Positions 51,401-58,574 of a stretch of DNA of 64,000 bases are shown here, in pieces. The notes under the pieces were generated by a model that saw only the letters and a program-made list of their open reading frames with translations, did not search any database and was not told the DNA's origin. The stretch is from Bradyrhizobium sp. Rc3b (lineage in GTDB: Bacteria; Pseudomonadota; Alphaproteobacteria; Rhizobiales; Xanthobacteraceae). Position 1 is the first letter of the stretch. The number at the start of each line of letters is the position of its first letter. Position numbers and translations under genes: made by a program. The DNA lies in NCBI RefSeq assembly GCF_900114915.1, contig NZ_FOUS01000019.1, positions 62,001 to 126,000 of the forward strand, written 5' to 3'.

Positions 51401-52341
51401 CCGCTCGCACCAACGGCCCGCTCACAGCCCCTGCGAATACCAATGGCGTCTACACCTACGGAACAGCCAATCTGCTTCCGACCAGTACCTATAACGCAAC
51501 CAACTACTGGGTGGATGTCCTGTTCAAAAGCTCGAGTGGTGGCGCCAACCAGTCACCGGTCGCTGCGAACGACAGCGGCTTCTACGCCACGCAGAACGTC
51601 CCCTTCGGGATCCCTAGTTCGGCTCTTCTTGCCAACGATACCGATGCCGACGGCGATACGCTCACGATCACAGGCGCGAGCAACGGTGTGAATGGCACCG
51701 CCAGCTTCAACGTCCAAAGCAACAGCGTGACCTTCACTCCGACGACTGGCTATACGGGACCGGCTTCCTTCAACTATAGCATCTCCGATGGCCAGGGCGG
51801 CATCGCCAGTGCATCCGTCGCTCTCAATGTGACCGCTGCGTCTTCGACAACTGTGCGCCTGTTCAGCGCAAGTCAGGAGCCCAGCATTGTGGCGGCCAAT
51901 GATCCAAAGTCGGTAGAATTGGGCATCAAATTTCAGACCTCCAGCCCAGGCGATATCATCGGACTTCGCTTTTACAAGGGGCCTTCCAACACGGGCATCC
52001 ACGTTGCGGATCTTTGGAGCGGCACCGGGTCTTTGCTGGCAACTGCGACCTTCACCAATGAAACGGCGAACGGCTGGCAGCAGGTCAATTTCGCCACGCC
52101 TGTGACTATCATGCCGGGCACTACATACGTCGCCTCCTATCACACTGCCGGCAATTACGCGGCCGATCCAGGCCTGCTCGCCAACGCAATTACCAACGGA
52201 CCTCTATCAGCGCCATCCTCCGTGTCAATCGGCGGCAACGGCGTGTTTGCGTACGGGACAGATAGCCTGTTTCCGACCAACACCTACAACGCGACGAGCT
52301 ATGGCGTTGACGTAGTTTTTAGGCCGCAGCTGGCAGCATAG
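45436..52341 (+). CDS. giant secreted repeat protein (DMFase-like, cadherin-like, DUF4082 repeats)
   Basis: 2301 residues, no N-terminal signal, and a type I exporter directly downstream, so it is very likely a T1SS substrate. Order of parts: beta-rich passenger-like region (about 140-340, WNVATNWSAGVPG); a domain resembling the C-terminal part of N,N-dimethylformamidase large subunit (about 366-842, with DVYRLGYYGGNGAR, LQTSDQDWQAYNGWGGANLY and DAGHDEYWT); an Ig-like module (864-965); then DUF4082 modules near 967-1129, 1232-1385, 1490-1644, 1879-2034 and 2139-2300. These are interleaved with cadherin-like modules (1134-1227, 1392-1485, 2039-2134), a VCBS/BapA-type module (1650-1775) and a putative-Ig module (1777-1874). 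No RTX nonapeptides are seen. It is probably a surface adhesin or biofilm-matrix enzyme. The start has no strong ribosome-binding site. Confidence 0.9.
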   Translation: MLVQKASVFGRGARAVLPGELTPAFWPESAFWNAFDGPDPSVLWSQLFADPSASVASRLPLPVRVADFARASSGAGSGDPPDLRGALPSLFPSFQSRLSALLSSTSLTSRHPGLAATIPTVANERTPPTSSSVSTPSTTHWTNSSDGVWNVATNWSAGVPGIIDSAVLDAAGAYVVTSTARVDIGSLVVDAGATLSIGGSPFVVEGDVLNNGTVEVGAFLGNRIATGDFKGDVKGTGSFEIADKAILEIGASVSGQFLNGSFSGITVSFGTEAGTLVLDQSAKFHGLIAGSSPGAPLSPGNLIDLKDLPFTSSMSAAVHYDNSSNISTVDFSNGAASATLLFSGMDLNWNFKSDGQGGTLVSDPPTNSIVLENQKPGTPKSVWQIQPGDNSTQTQGFTTAISTNVGGTVQFKISNQTGNPNYRVDVYRLGYYGGNGARLVTSLQHQAAAAVVQPAPLRDPSTGLVDAGNWSVTDSWSVPTDAVSGVYIANVVNGTQIFQIPFIIRNDASHSDIVLQTSDQDWQAYNGWGGANLYFGNGPGVNGSAYAVSYNRPLVTRDGTGTFAEGGDSPFAAEIAAIYWLEQNGYDVSYISGIDAATNGSLLLNHKLFMDAGHDEYWTEAQRANVEAAAHAGVNLAFLVGNEIFWKTRLAPSIDGSGLANRTLISYKDTHANALIDPIGQATGNFADPRFGPALPANSLTGTLFAVNAFRYDTITIPYSMTQLRFWRNTAVAQTSPGQTASLVPGLLGVEWDIAPDNGFRPAGLINVSSSTVQVDGKYLLDYGNTFGAGTATHNLVLHRDPISGALIFSAGSINWSWGLASDHDGPATPVDPNVQQAMVNLFADMGVQPATLQASLAAAFKSTDGTAPTSGITNLSAASVAEGQSITVTGTAADAGGKIAGVEVSTNGGTTWHPANSNVGAANVTWSYTFVTTGQGTYSLKTRAIDDSLNLETPGAGVTYTVTPSSNLTLFSSTDTPAVISNSDSDSVELGVKFIPTASGKITGIRFYKGPQNTGTHIGDLWTSNGTLLASATFTNETASGWQQVNFATPVNVQAGVTYVASYHTNTGHYSSTDYYFIDYGGLTKGALTAPGGSLNGVYAYGTGPVFPGNTSYVKAANYWVDVVFTDSGTTSPQANADSGFTVGQNGVLSIPASTLLANDTNPSGLAFSLTSVGNPANGSVSYNSQNQTVTFTPTNGYAGAASFTYTITDTSGQTGSGQVSLKVNYPLSAQSLFGTSDAPSVPNSGDTSPIEVGVKFTASVNGTITGLRFYKGSLNTGSHIADLWSSTGTLLATATFTNETPSGWQQVNFSNPVAITAGTTYVASYHTNGNYSGTQNYFATSLTNGQLTAPAGANGVYSYGSGTAFPTSTFKSSNYWVDVVFNGSSAASVPQANADGGFTVSQNGVLSIPASTLLANDTNPSGLAFSLTSVGNPANGSVSYNSQNQIVTFTPANGYAGAASFTYTITDTSGQSGSGQVSLKVNYPASAQSLFGTNDAPNVANSGDTSPVEVGVKFTASVNGTITGLRFYKGSLNTGSHIADLWSSTGTLLATATFTNETPSGWQQVNFANPVAITAGTTYVASYHTNGNYSGTQNYFATSLTNGQLTAPAGANGVYSYGSGSAFPTSTFRSSNYWVDVVFNGSSADNNNPPTAVADTTNATEKGGTGNSTGGSSAVGNVLTNDTDPDSGDTKTVTAVSFGSTNGTVNSAIAGAHGALLLGASGAFTYTVNENDTAVQALRQSTNTLTDVFSYTMRDAAGVASSSTLTVTIHGANDAPVLAIQTGNQAVTVGSAFSLTLPAGTFTDVDAGDSLTYTATAADGSPLPAWLTFNASSRSLSGTPTSVDVGTLSVKVSATDLGNLTSSETFDIAVSAVPSTVSLFSSSDAPAVGSGSDTSQVNLGVNFSSSVAGTISGIKYYKSANDLGTHTGSLWSSTGTLLATAIFTNESSSGWQSVTFSNPVTIAAGTTYVASFHSNGHYASSPNYFTTARTNGPLTAPANTNGVYTYGTANLLPTSTYNATNYWVDVLFKSSSGGANQSPVAANDSGFYATQNVPFGIPSSALLANDTDADGDTLTITGASNGVNGTASFNVQSNSVTFTPTTGYTGPASFNYSISDGQGGIASASVALNVTAASSTTVRLFSASQEPSIVAANDPKSVELGIKFQTSSPGDIIGLRFYKGPSNTGIHVADLWSGTGSLLATATFTNETANGWQQVNFATPVTIMPGTTYVASYHTAGNYAADPGLLANAITNGPLSAPSSVSIGGNGVFAYGTDSLFPTNTYNATSYGVDVVFRPQLAA
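48832..50379 (+). repeat. two near-identical 774-bp tandem units inside the adhesin gene
   Basis: Unit 1 (about 48832-49605) and unit 2 (about 49606-50379) are shifted by exactly 774 bases (258 codons). The same codon pair CTAGCG begins at 48907 in one and 49681 in the other. Each unit encodes one cadherin-like plus one DUF4082 module. Long stretches are identical at the nucleotide level, which indicates recent duplication or ongoing gene conversion. Confidence 0.85.
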
Positions 52342-52351
52342 GAGACGTAAA

Positions 52352-52669
52352 ATGCACGCCGAACTTTATACCGACGGAATTGAAGAAATCACCGTCAGTG
52401 GCACCATCGTCCGCGTCGATCTGGTCAGTCTTTCACCGACGGAGCGTGACGCAAACAATGTCCCCAAACGAGTGTTTTCTCAGCGGTTGATCTTTTCGGT
52501 CGAATCCTTCGCCAATTCGGTCGATGTGATGCAGAAGGCGCTTCAGGGCCTGGTTGACGCCGGCGTGGTCCGGCGGAATCCAGCCGAGTCGCACAATGGT
52601 GCCTCGGGGTCACGTGATGCGCTCGCGTCCAACACACGGCCTTTGAATGTCTCATCAAACTTCCGCTGA
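52352..52669 (+). CDS. 105-residue hypothetical between adhesin and its exporter
   Basis: ATG 52352 has GGAGACG just upstream, and the gene lies 10 bases after the adhesin stop. The product opens LYTDGIEEITVSGTIVRVDL, then VFSQRLIFSVESFANSVDVM and a helix QKALQGLVDAGVVRR, and ends in a polar tail. No signal or transmembrane segment is present. Its 3' end overlaps the ABC transporter start by 23 bases. Small genes of this size sit between substrates and transporters in several T1SS loci; a role in secretion or immunity is possible but not shown. Confidence 0.7.
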   Translation: MHAELYTDGIEEITVSGTIVRVDLVSLSPTERDANNVPKRVFSQRLIFSVESFANSVDVMQKALQGLVDAGVVRRNPAESHNGASGSRDALASNTRPLNVSSNFR

Positions 52670-54860
52670 AATTGACGACGCTGGCGGCGTGAAGGACCAG
52701 GTTGCGGATGCCCCCGGATTGGCAACGCAAACGGCGTTGGAATGCCTGTCCAAGATTTGCCGTCATCATGGCATCGATCTGCCGGTCGAGCGCTTGAAGC
52801 ACGCTTACGCCGTGGCCGGCCCGCTTTCGTTGAATCTCCTATTGCAGATGGCGAAGGATGCTGGCCTACGCGCGAGAGGCACGAAACTGGATTGGGGCGC
52901 GCTGATTCGTCTCGGCGAAGCCTATCCGGCGCTGGCTCGACTCACCAATGGCAACTGGATCGTGGTTCTTGATGCGGGGCGGGGAGCTGAGGGAGCGGAG
53001 GTCGTCAGCATCTTCGACCCGCTCGCGGACCGCAAGCACGAGGTCCTGGTTGTCGACCGGGACCGATTCTGTGCCCAATGGGCCGGCGACACGATCCTGA
53101 TCAAGCGCGAGCAGTTTGCGCAGGATGGTCGGAGGAGTTTCGGCCTCCGGTGGTTCGTACCGGAGCTACTTCGTCAATGGCGACTCTTTAGGGACGTCGC
53201 GATTGCCGCGGTCCTGCTCTATGCGTTGGGCCTCATCATCCCGATCTTTTTCCAGCTCGTGATCGACAAGGTTCTGGTTCACGAGAGCTTCACCACGCTC
53301 TACGTACTCGCTTGCGGTGCGAGCGTAGCGCTCGTCTTTGATGCGATATTCGGCTTTTTGCGACGCTACTTGCTGCTTTATGCGACCAACAAGGTCGACA
53401 TTCGAGTTGCCACGAAGACCTTCGGTCATCTCCTCGGGCTGCCGGTCACCTTCTTTGAACACATGGCAGCTGGGATCCTCGTCAAGCACATGCAACAAGC
53501 GGCGCGAATCCGTGAGTTTCTGACTGGGCGACTATTCTTAACGACCCTTGACGCGCTTTCGCTATTTGTCTTCCTGCCGGTACTTGCACTCTACAGCGTC
53601 AAGCTGACGCTCATGGTTCTGGCCTTCACTGCCGCGAGCGGCGCTGTTGTCGGCCTGCTCATGGGTCCTTTCCGGCGGCGTCTGTACGATCTCTACCAGG
53701 CGGAAGGTGCGCGGCAGGCTCTTCTCGTCGAAACAGTTCACGGTATGCGCACGGTGAAGTCGCTTGGGATGGAACCAGTGCAGAGCCGGATCTGGGATAG
53801 CCGCTGTGCGCAGTCCGTGGCCATGCGATTCGGCGTCGAGAAAATCTCCGCAGGTGCTCAGGCGCTCACCGGCTTTCTCGAGAAGATCATGACGCTTGGC
53901 ATTATCGCTGTCGGCGCACTCGATGTCTTCGCCGGGGAAATGACAATCGGCGCGCTGGTCGCTTTCAACATGTTAGCCGGGAGGGTCTCCGGACCGCTGG
54001 TCCAGCTCGTGACAATGGTGCACGAGTACCAGGAAGTGGCTCTTGCCGTGAAAATGCTTGGCGAGGTGATGAATCAGAAGCCTGAGCGTGATGGGAGGAA
54101 AGATGGGCTTCGGCCCGACCTCGTCGGCAAAATCGAGTTCGAGGGTGTTTCCTTTCGCTACGGAGCTGAGGGAGCGCCGGCGCTTGATGACGTCTCCTTC
54201 ACCATCGTGCCAGGTTCGATCTTCGGAATCGTGGGCCGCAGCGGCTCCGGCAAGACGACGCTCACAAGGCTGATTTCCGGCATGTATCCGGTGCAGCAGG
54301 GGCTGCTGCGCGTCGACGGATATGATTCGAGGGAGCTCGACCTAGCCCACCTGCGCCGAAACCTCGGAATCGTCTTGCAGGATAATTTCCTGTTTCGCGG
54401 GACGGTTCGCGACAATATTGCCTGCGCGAAACGCGATGCGACCTTTGCCGAGGTGGTCGCTGCGGCGCAGCTCGCAGGTGCGGACGAGTTCATCGAGCGG
54501 TTGCCCCGAGGCTTCGACACCATGCTTGAGGAAGATGCCTCCAACCTGTCCGGCGGACAGAAGCAGCGGCTCGCGATTGCGAGAGCTCTGATTGTCAATC
54601 CACGGATCTTGATTTTCGATGAGGCGACGAGTGCCCTCGACTCCGAAAGCGAAATGATCATCAGGCGCAATCTGCGCCGTTTGGCGGCTGGGCGTACCGT
54701 CATCATCGTCTCGCATCGGCTGTCGATGCTGACCGAAGCGAGCCAGATTCTGGTGATGGACCGCGGCCGTATCGTGGACGTGGATCGCCACGACCACCTC
54801 CTGTCGAAATGCACCATCTACAGGCTTTTGTGGAACCAACAGATGAAGCAGATCGCATGA
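52647..54860 (+). CDS. type I secretion ABC transporter (HlyB/LapB-like, non-catalytic C39 domain)
   Basis: A 737-residue permease-ATPase. The N-terminal domain (about 1-150) resembles peptidase C39 (TQTALECLSKICRHHGIDLP), but the position of the catalytic Cys appears to be Thr, so it is a C39-like, non-cleaving domain as in HlyB. Six transmembrane helices follow, including AAVLLYALGLIIPIFFQLVI. The ATPase carries Walker A GRSGSGKTTLTRLISG, signature NLSGGQKQRLAIARAL, Walker B ILIFDEATSALDSE and the switch His in IIVSHRLS. It exports the adhesin together with the HlyD protein and an outer-membrane TolC not present here. Its stop overlaps the hlyD-type start (ATGA). Confidence 0.93.
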   Translation: MSHQTSAEIDDAGGVKDQVADAPGLATQTALECLSKICRHHGIDLPVERLKHAYAVAGPLSLNLLLQMAKDAGLRARGTKLDWGALIRLGEAYPALARLTNGNWIVVLDAGRGAEGAEVVSIFDPLADRKHEVLVVDRDRFCAQWAGDTILIKREQFAQDGRRSFGLRWFVPELLRQWRLFRDVAIAAVLLYALGLIIPIFFQLVIDKVLVHESFTTLYVLACGASVALVFDAIFGFLRRYLLLYATNKVDIRVATKTFGHLLGLPVTFFEHMAAGILVKHMQQAARIREFLTGRLFLTTLDALSLFVFLPVLALYSVKLTLMVLAFTAASGAVVGLLMGPFRRRLYDLYQAEGARQALLVETVHGMRTVKSLGMEPVQSRIWDSRCAQSVAMRFGVEKISAGAQALTGFLEKIMTLGIIAVGALDVFAGEMTIGALVAFNMLAGRVSGPLVQLVTMVHEYQEVALAVKMLGEVMNQKPERDGRKDGLRPDLVGKIEFEGVSFRYGAEGAPALDDVSFTIVPGSIFGIVGRSGSGKTTLTRLISGMYPVQQGLLRVDGYDSRELDLAHLRRNLGIVLQDNFLFRGTVRDNIACAKRDATFAEVVAAAQLAGADEFIERLPRGFDTMLEEDASNLSGGQKQRLAIARALIVNPRILIFDEATSALDSESEMIIRRNLRRLAAGRTVIIVSHRLSMLTEASQILVMDRGRIVDVDRHDHLLSKCTIYRLLWNQQMKQIA

Positions 54861-56281
54861 AGGAGACAAGACAATCACGGGCGGATGCAAAGCCGGACGG
54901 TCTGGTTTCGGCCAGAACGATCGAGCGACGGCGAAGGTTCAGGCCAGGGTCGAGGCAAGCACCCGTAATCGCCGAATTCCAGTCCGATGCAACCGAAGTT
55001 GAGCAGCAAGCGCCTCCGCGGCTCGCGCGTCTCACCCTCTACGCCGTACTTGCACTGATTGCCTTTGCGGTCACCTGGGCATCCGTTTCGCAAGTGGAGA
55101 TGATCGTCACGGCGCAGGGAAAAGTGACCACGACACGTCCCAACCTAGTCGTGCAGCCGTTAGAAACGTCGGTCATACGCGAGATCCACGTCAAGGCCGG
55201 TGACCGCGTGAACCGCGGCGACGTTCTGGCGACCCTCGATCCGACGTTCTCGCAAGCGGATTTCGATCAATTGCGCGGCAGAGTGGCCGGTTTCGATGCC
55301 TCGATCGATCGGCTGGGCGCCGAATTGAATGGAGCCGAGTACGCCGTCAAGGAGCTCGCGAACGCGGACCAGGTCCTGCAGGGCAAGTTGTTCTTGCAGA
55401 GGAAGGCCGCTTACGAAGCGCAGATCCAGAATTACGACGCGCAGATCGCTTCCGCTCAAGCCAATCTCAAGACAGCACAGAACGAAGAGGCGGTTCTCCT
55501 TCAGCGTCTCGACACGATGCGTTCAATTGAAGCCATGCGCACCACACTGATGGACAAGGAAGTCGGTTCGAGGCTGAACTTCCTATTGTCTCGCGATGCA
55601 CGGCTCGAGGTTGAGAGCAATTTGGCGCGTGTTCGTGGCAGTATCGCCGACACGACGCATCGGCTCGACAAGGCCCGCGCCGATCAGAAGGTCTTCGCCG
55701 AGGAGTTTCGCCGTACCACCTATCAGGAATTGGTGGAGACGGTGCCGAAGCGTAACGGCGCAGCAGAGGAATTGAAGAAGGCCGAGCTTCGTCGACAGTT
55801 GATCGTCTTGCAGGCGCCGGCAGATGCCGTGGTGCTGGATATCGCGAACCGGACAGTCGGCTCGGTGGTTCGCGAAGCGGAAACGCTGTTTGTCCTGGTT
55901 CCGCGTGACGTGCCTCTTCAGGCGGAAGTCAACGTCGAGGGGCGGGATATCGGTCAGGTGGCGCTTGGACAAGCGGTTCGGATCAAGTTCGAAGCGTTTC
56001 CTTTTCAGAAGTATGGAACTGCGACGGGAGAAGTCCGCGTCATCAGTCAGGACACGTTCTCGCCGGATACGAAGGCCGAAGGTGCGCGCCGTGCGCCAGC
56101 TCCCTATTACCGCGTACTGGTCGATTTGTCGGACACGCACCTTCGGCTTCCTCCTGAGCGTATTCAACTGATTCCGGGGATGGCGGTGACGGCCGAACTG
56201 AAAGTCGGCAAGCGCACCGTGATTTCCTATTTCCTCTATCCATTGCTGCGCGGATTGGATGAAAGCATCCGGGAATATTGA
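54857..56281 (+). CDS. HlyD-family type I secretion adaptor
   Basis: A 474-residue membrane fusion protein. Start ATG 54857 overlaps the ABC gene's TGA. A cytoplasmic N-terminus of about 55 residues leads to one transmembrane helix (LYAVLALIAFAVTWASVSQV). The lipoyl half-motif QPLETSVIREIHVKAGDRVN follows, then a long coiled coil (AQIQNYDAQIASAQANLKTA), the second lipoyl half LIVLQAPADAVVLDIANRTV, and the beta-barrel QAEVNVEGRDIGQVALGQAV. It bridges the inner-membrane ABC transporter and an outer-membrane channel. Everything needed is present except the TolC partner. A gene for a helical protein of unknown role follows 18 bases later. Confidence 0.93.
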   Translation: MKETRQSRADAKPDGLVSARTIERRRRFRPGSRQAPVIAEFQSDATEVEQQAPPRLARLTLYAVLALIAFAVTWASVSQVEMIVTAQGKVTTTRPNLVVQPLETSVIREIHVKAGDRVNRGDVLATLDPTFSQADFDQLRGRVAGFDASIDRLGAELNGAEYAVKELANADQVLQGKLFLQRKAAYEAQIQNYDAQIASAQANLKTAQNEEAVLLQRLDTMRSIEAMRTTLMDKEVGSRLNFLLSRDARLEVESNLARVRGSIADTTHRLDKARADQKVFAEEFRRTTYQELVETVPKRNGAAEELKKAELRRQLIVLQAPADAVVLDIANRTVGSVVREAETLFVLVPRDVPLQAEVNVEGRDIGQVALGQAVRIKFEAFPFQKYGTATGEVRVISQDTFSPDTKAEGARRAPAPYYRVLVDLSDTHLRLPPERIQLIPGMAVTAELKVGKRTVISYFLYPLLRGLDESIREY

Positions 56282-56299
56282 CCCGGCTAGGGATGGTAA

Positions 56300-57478
56300 A
56301 TGACCATGATCATTAGTCCAAATTTTGGGGTGAAGCTCCTGGTGCCCACGGCTTCGAGTAAGCTCTCGCACAATTCACCGCTGGTGAACTATGCGCTCAA
56401 TGGGCTGGAACGTTGTTGGTTACCTGAACATCGCCGGTGGTCGCACATTTTCCATCTCGATGGACGTCCTTCGCCAAACGAGTCGGTACCGAACAGCGAC
56501 GTATTCTATACGCTCAATGTCTTACTCGGGATGTCGCGCGTCGCTGGAATTCCGAGTGGTCTTGATCTGCCCGAAATATTCAGCCGCAACGCTTCGCTAC
56601 TCACGAGGCTTCCGGTGCGCAAGTACGCCTTCGGTATGGCGCTGTGGAGCGCCGCCGAGCTCGGCCTCGAAACGCCCGAGCGGGTGAAACGCGAGCTGAC
56701 GGCCATTCTCGCCGATGAGTCCAGGTGGAAGAGCTTTCGTGCGCAGGATATTGGCATGCTGCTCACGGGAGTCGTGGCTCAGGCGAGGGCAGGCGAGAAC
56801 GAGTGGTGGCGCTACGCCGGGCCGCTTTTTCGTTTCCTGAAGGAACGCTTCCACAGCGAATCGGGATTGTTCTTCGATGCACCGTTCGGGTTTCGCCGCC
56901 GCTTCTCGTCATTTGCGACGCAAACCTATCTCTCGATCGCCTGCTATCAATATGGCGAATTCGCCGGAGACGCGTCCGCGCTTGTCATGGCCGATACTTG
57001 CGTGCGCAATCTGATAGCGCTTCAAGGCCCACAAGGTGAATGGCCCTGGTTTTTCGACGCGATGAGCGGCCGCGTCCTTGATTTCTATGAGGTCTACTCG
57101 GTTCATCAGTATGGAATGGCCCCGGCACTGCTGGAATGGGCGGAGCGCTTTGGGCAGAGGGGATCGCGGGACGCCCTGGTCAAGGGATTCAACTGGGTAC
57201 TTGGCCAGAACCAGCTGGACCGGGCCATGCTCGTGCCTGAACTGAGCCTGACCCTCCGCTCGCAGGTTCGCAAAGGCGAATTGACAACGAAGGCGCCGCG
57301 CGTATTGCGCGCAGTCAAGAACGCCTGGCTCGGAAAGGGAGAGCGACTGATCGACGGCACTGACGTAGAAGTTCGGCTTGAGTGCCGTAGCTACGAATTG
57401 GGCTGGATTCTGTGGTCATTCGGCCAGCGTACTGACTTGCCGGAGCTGACCAACAACTGTGCCTTCGGCGGCGCCTGA
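56300..57478 (+). CDS. hypothetical helical (alpha/alpha-toroid-like) protein
   Basis: A 392-residue soluble protein, not recognised as a named family. It is rich in aromatic-containing helices: KLSHNSPLVNYALNGLERCW, DVFYTLNVLLGMSRVAGIPS, FSSFATQTYLSIACYQYGEF, ALQGPQGEWPWFFDAMSGRV and YEVYSVHQYGMAPALLEWAE. The alternating helix pairs with Trp/Tyr/Asp-rich loops recall (alpha/alpha)6 toroid glycan-active enzymes and lanthionine-type folds, but no catalytic motif can be named. No signal peptide is visible. It is last in the type I secretion unit and next to a glycosyltransferase, so a role in glycan metabolism or adhesin handling is possible. Convergent with the GT2 gene. Confidence 0.7.
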   Translation: MTMIISPNFGVKLLVPTASSKLSHNSPLVNYALNGLERCWLPEHRRWSHIFHLDGRPSPNESVPNSDVFYTLNVLLGMSRVAGIPSGLDLPEIFSRNASLLTRLPVRKYAFGMALWSAAELGLETPERVKRELTAILADESRWKSFRAQDIGMLLTGVVAQARAGENEWWRYAGPLFRFLKERFHSESGLFFDAPFGFRRRFSSFATQTYLSIACYQYGEFAGDASALVMADTCVRNLIALQGPQGEWPWFFDAMSGRVLDFYEVYSVHQYGMAPALLEWAERFGQRGSRDALVKGFNWVLGQNQLDRAMLVPELSLTLRSQVRKGELTTKAPRVLRAVKNAWLGKGERLIDGTDVEVRLECRSYELGWILWSFGQRTDLPELTNNCAFGGA

Positions 57479-57493
57479 AGAATTGCCGGTGCA

Positions 57494-58381
57494 CTAACGA
57501 TTCCAAGCTACTGCTCGCCGCCCCCGTAGGTGCGAAAGCATCGTCATGGCGCGGTGCGCCCGGACGGCACATAACACCGCAATTGCTTTGAGGCGGACGC
57601 GGCTACCATGTAGACGGTCGCTGGTTAGCACAGTCACGGCGTTTGGCGCGAGAGATGCGAAGACGAGCAACGCTTGCGCGAGCCAGCGCAATTGCCAAAC
57701 AGGTTTACCTTCCGCCATGTTGCGATAGTGCGCAATGTGTCGATCCCATTTGGCGTAGAGCTCCTGGAGAGAGCCTCGGGCCGGATGGAAGACGATCATT
57801 TCAGGGGTATACCGAAATCGAAGTCCGGCGCGCAGCGCACGTTCCCCCCATTCCATATCCTCGGCCACCTCAATGCCAGCGAAAGGGCCGACGCGATCGA
57901 AGTCGCGGCGAAACACCGCCATATTGCCGGTGCCGGAATAACCGTGGCGCTCGATATAGAGCTTGAAGCGATAAGCGAAGACGCTCTCATAAGCCGCAAT
58001 GGCATCAAGCCTCGCATTCTCCGGCCGCCAAATACGAACGTCGCCCCCGAGGACTGTGCCAGCCGGCGACAAGCAAGACCATTTCATCACGTTGCTAAGC
58101 CAGTCCTGATGGGCCCTGCAATCGGCATCGATGAAGGCGAGGATCTCGCCTTTGGCAGCGGCGACGCCTGCATTTCGCGCAGGGCCGGGACCTGGTTGCC
58201 ATTCGTGCTGGAGCCGTACGCCAGGATGACCGGCAACGACGTCCACTGGCGGCGTTGCCGAGCCGTTATCTACCACGATGACCTCGAACGAGCGCCGGTT
58301 CAGGGTCTGTGCGTCCAGGCTGCGTAAACAGGCTTCCAGTGCGTCAGGCTGGTTGAGGTGGGGAATAACGACCGAGATCAT
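57494..58381 (-). CDS. glycosyltransferase family 2
   Basis: A 295-residue GT-A fold inverting glycosyltransferase. The start MISVVIPHLNQPDALEACLR and VIVVDNGSATPP mark the nucleotide-binding region. GPGPARNAGVAAAKGEILAF then IDADCRAH gives the DxD metal motif, and GTGNMAVFRRD and VAEDMEWGERALRAG supply the acceptor side with the catalytic ED. It adds a sugar to the lipid-linked repeat unit on the cytoplasmic side. AAGGA is eight bases before the ATG. It is transcribed alone on the minus strand, divergent from the wec genes across an AT-rich region. Donor and linkage cannot be told. Confidence 0.9.
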   Translation of the reverse strand: MISVVIPHLNQPDALEACLRSLDAQTLNRRSFEVIVVDNGSATPPVDVVAGHPGVRLQHEWQPGPGPARNAGVAAAKGEILAFIDADCRAHQDWLSNVMKWSCLSPAGTVLGGDVRIWRPENARLDAIAAYESVFAYRFKLYIERHGYSGTGNMAVFRRDFDRVGPFAGIEVAEDMEWGERALRAGLRFRYTPEMIVFHPARGSLQELYAKWDRHIAHYRNMAEGKPVWQLRWLAQALLVFASLAPNAVTVLTSDRLHGSRVRLKAIAVLCAVRAHRAMTMLSHLRGRRAVAWNR

Positions 58382-58485
58382 CGGTTAAATCCTTTATTTA
58401 ATTCCCGTTAGATCTGCTGTCTCACTCGTAGCTGGGGCGCCCTCGTTTTTCCGCGCCGCATAGCAAATTCGAGGCGATTTAAAAC

Positions 58486-58513
58486 TTGCAATTAAATGGC
58501 GTCCGCGTATTAT
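58486..58513 (+). promoter_or_regulatory. candidate promoter of WecG-like/wecB/wecC unit
   Basis: TTGCAA (58486-58491) and TATTAT (58508-58513) are 16 bases apart, overlapping ATTAAAT at 58491-58497; ATTTAAT also occurs at 58396-58402 near the divergent GT2 start. The AT-rich context resembles the other promoters of the island. By-eye assignment. Confidence 0.4.
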
Positions 58514-58574
58514 CTCAATAATAATCTTAAATGCCAACTTAAATATGGTCGATCTTTCTGGGAGATAGGTTCCA

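Noticed and set aside
45436..52341. RTX calcium-binding repeats in the adhesin
   Set aside because: No GGxGxDxxx nonapeptide arrays are visible; the repeats are DUF4082 and cadherin-like.
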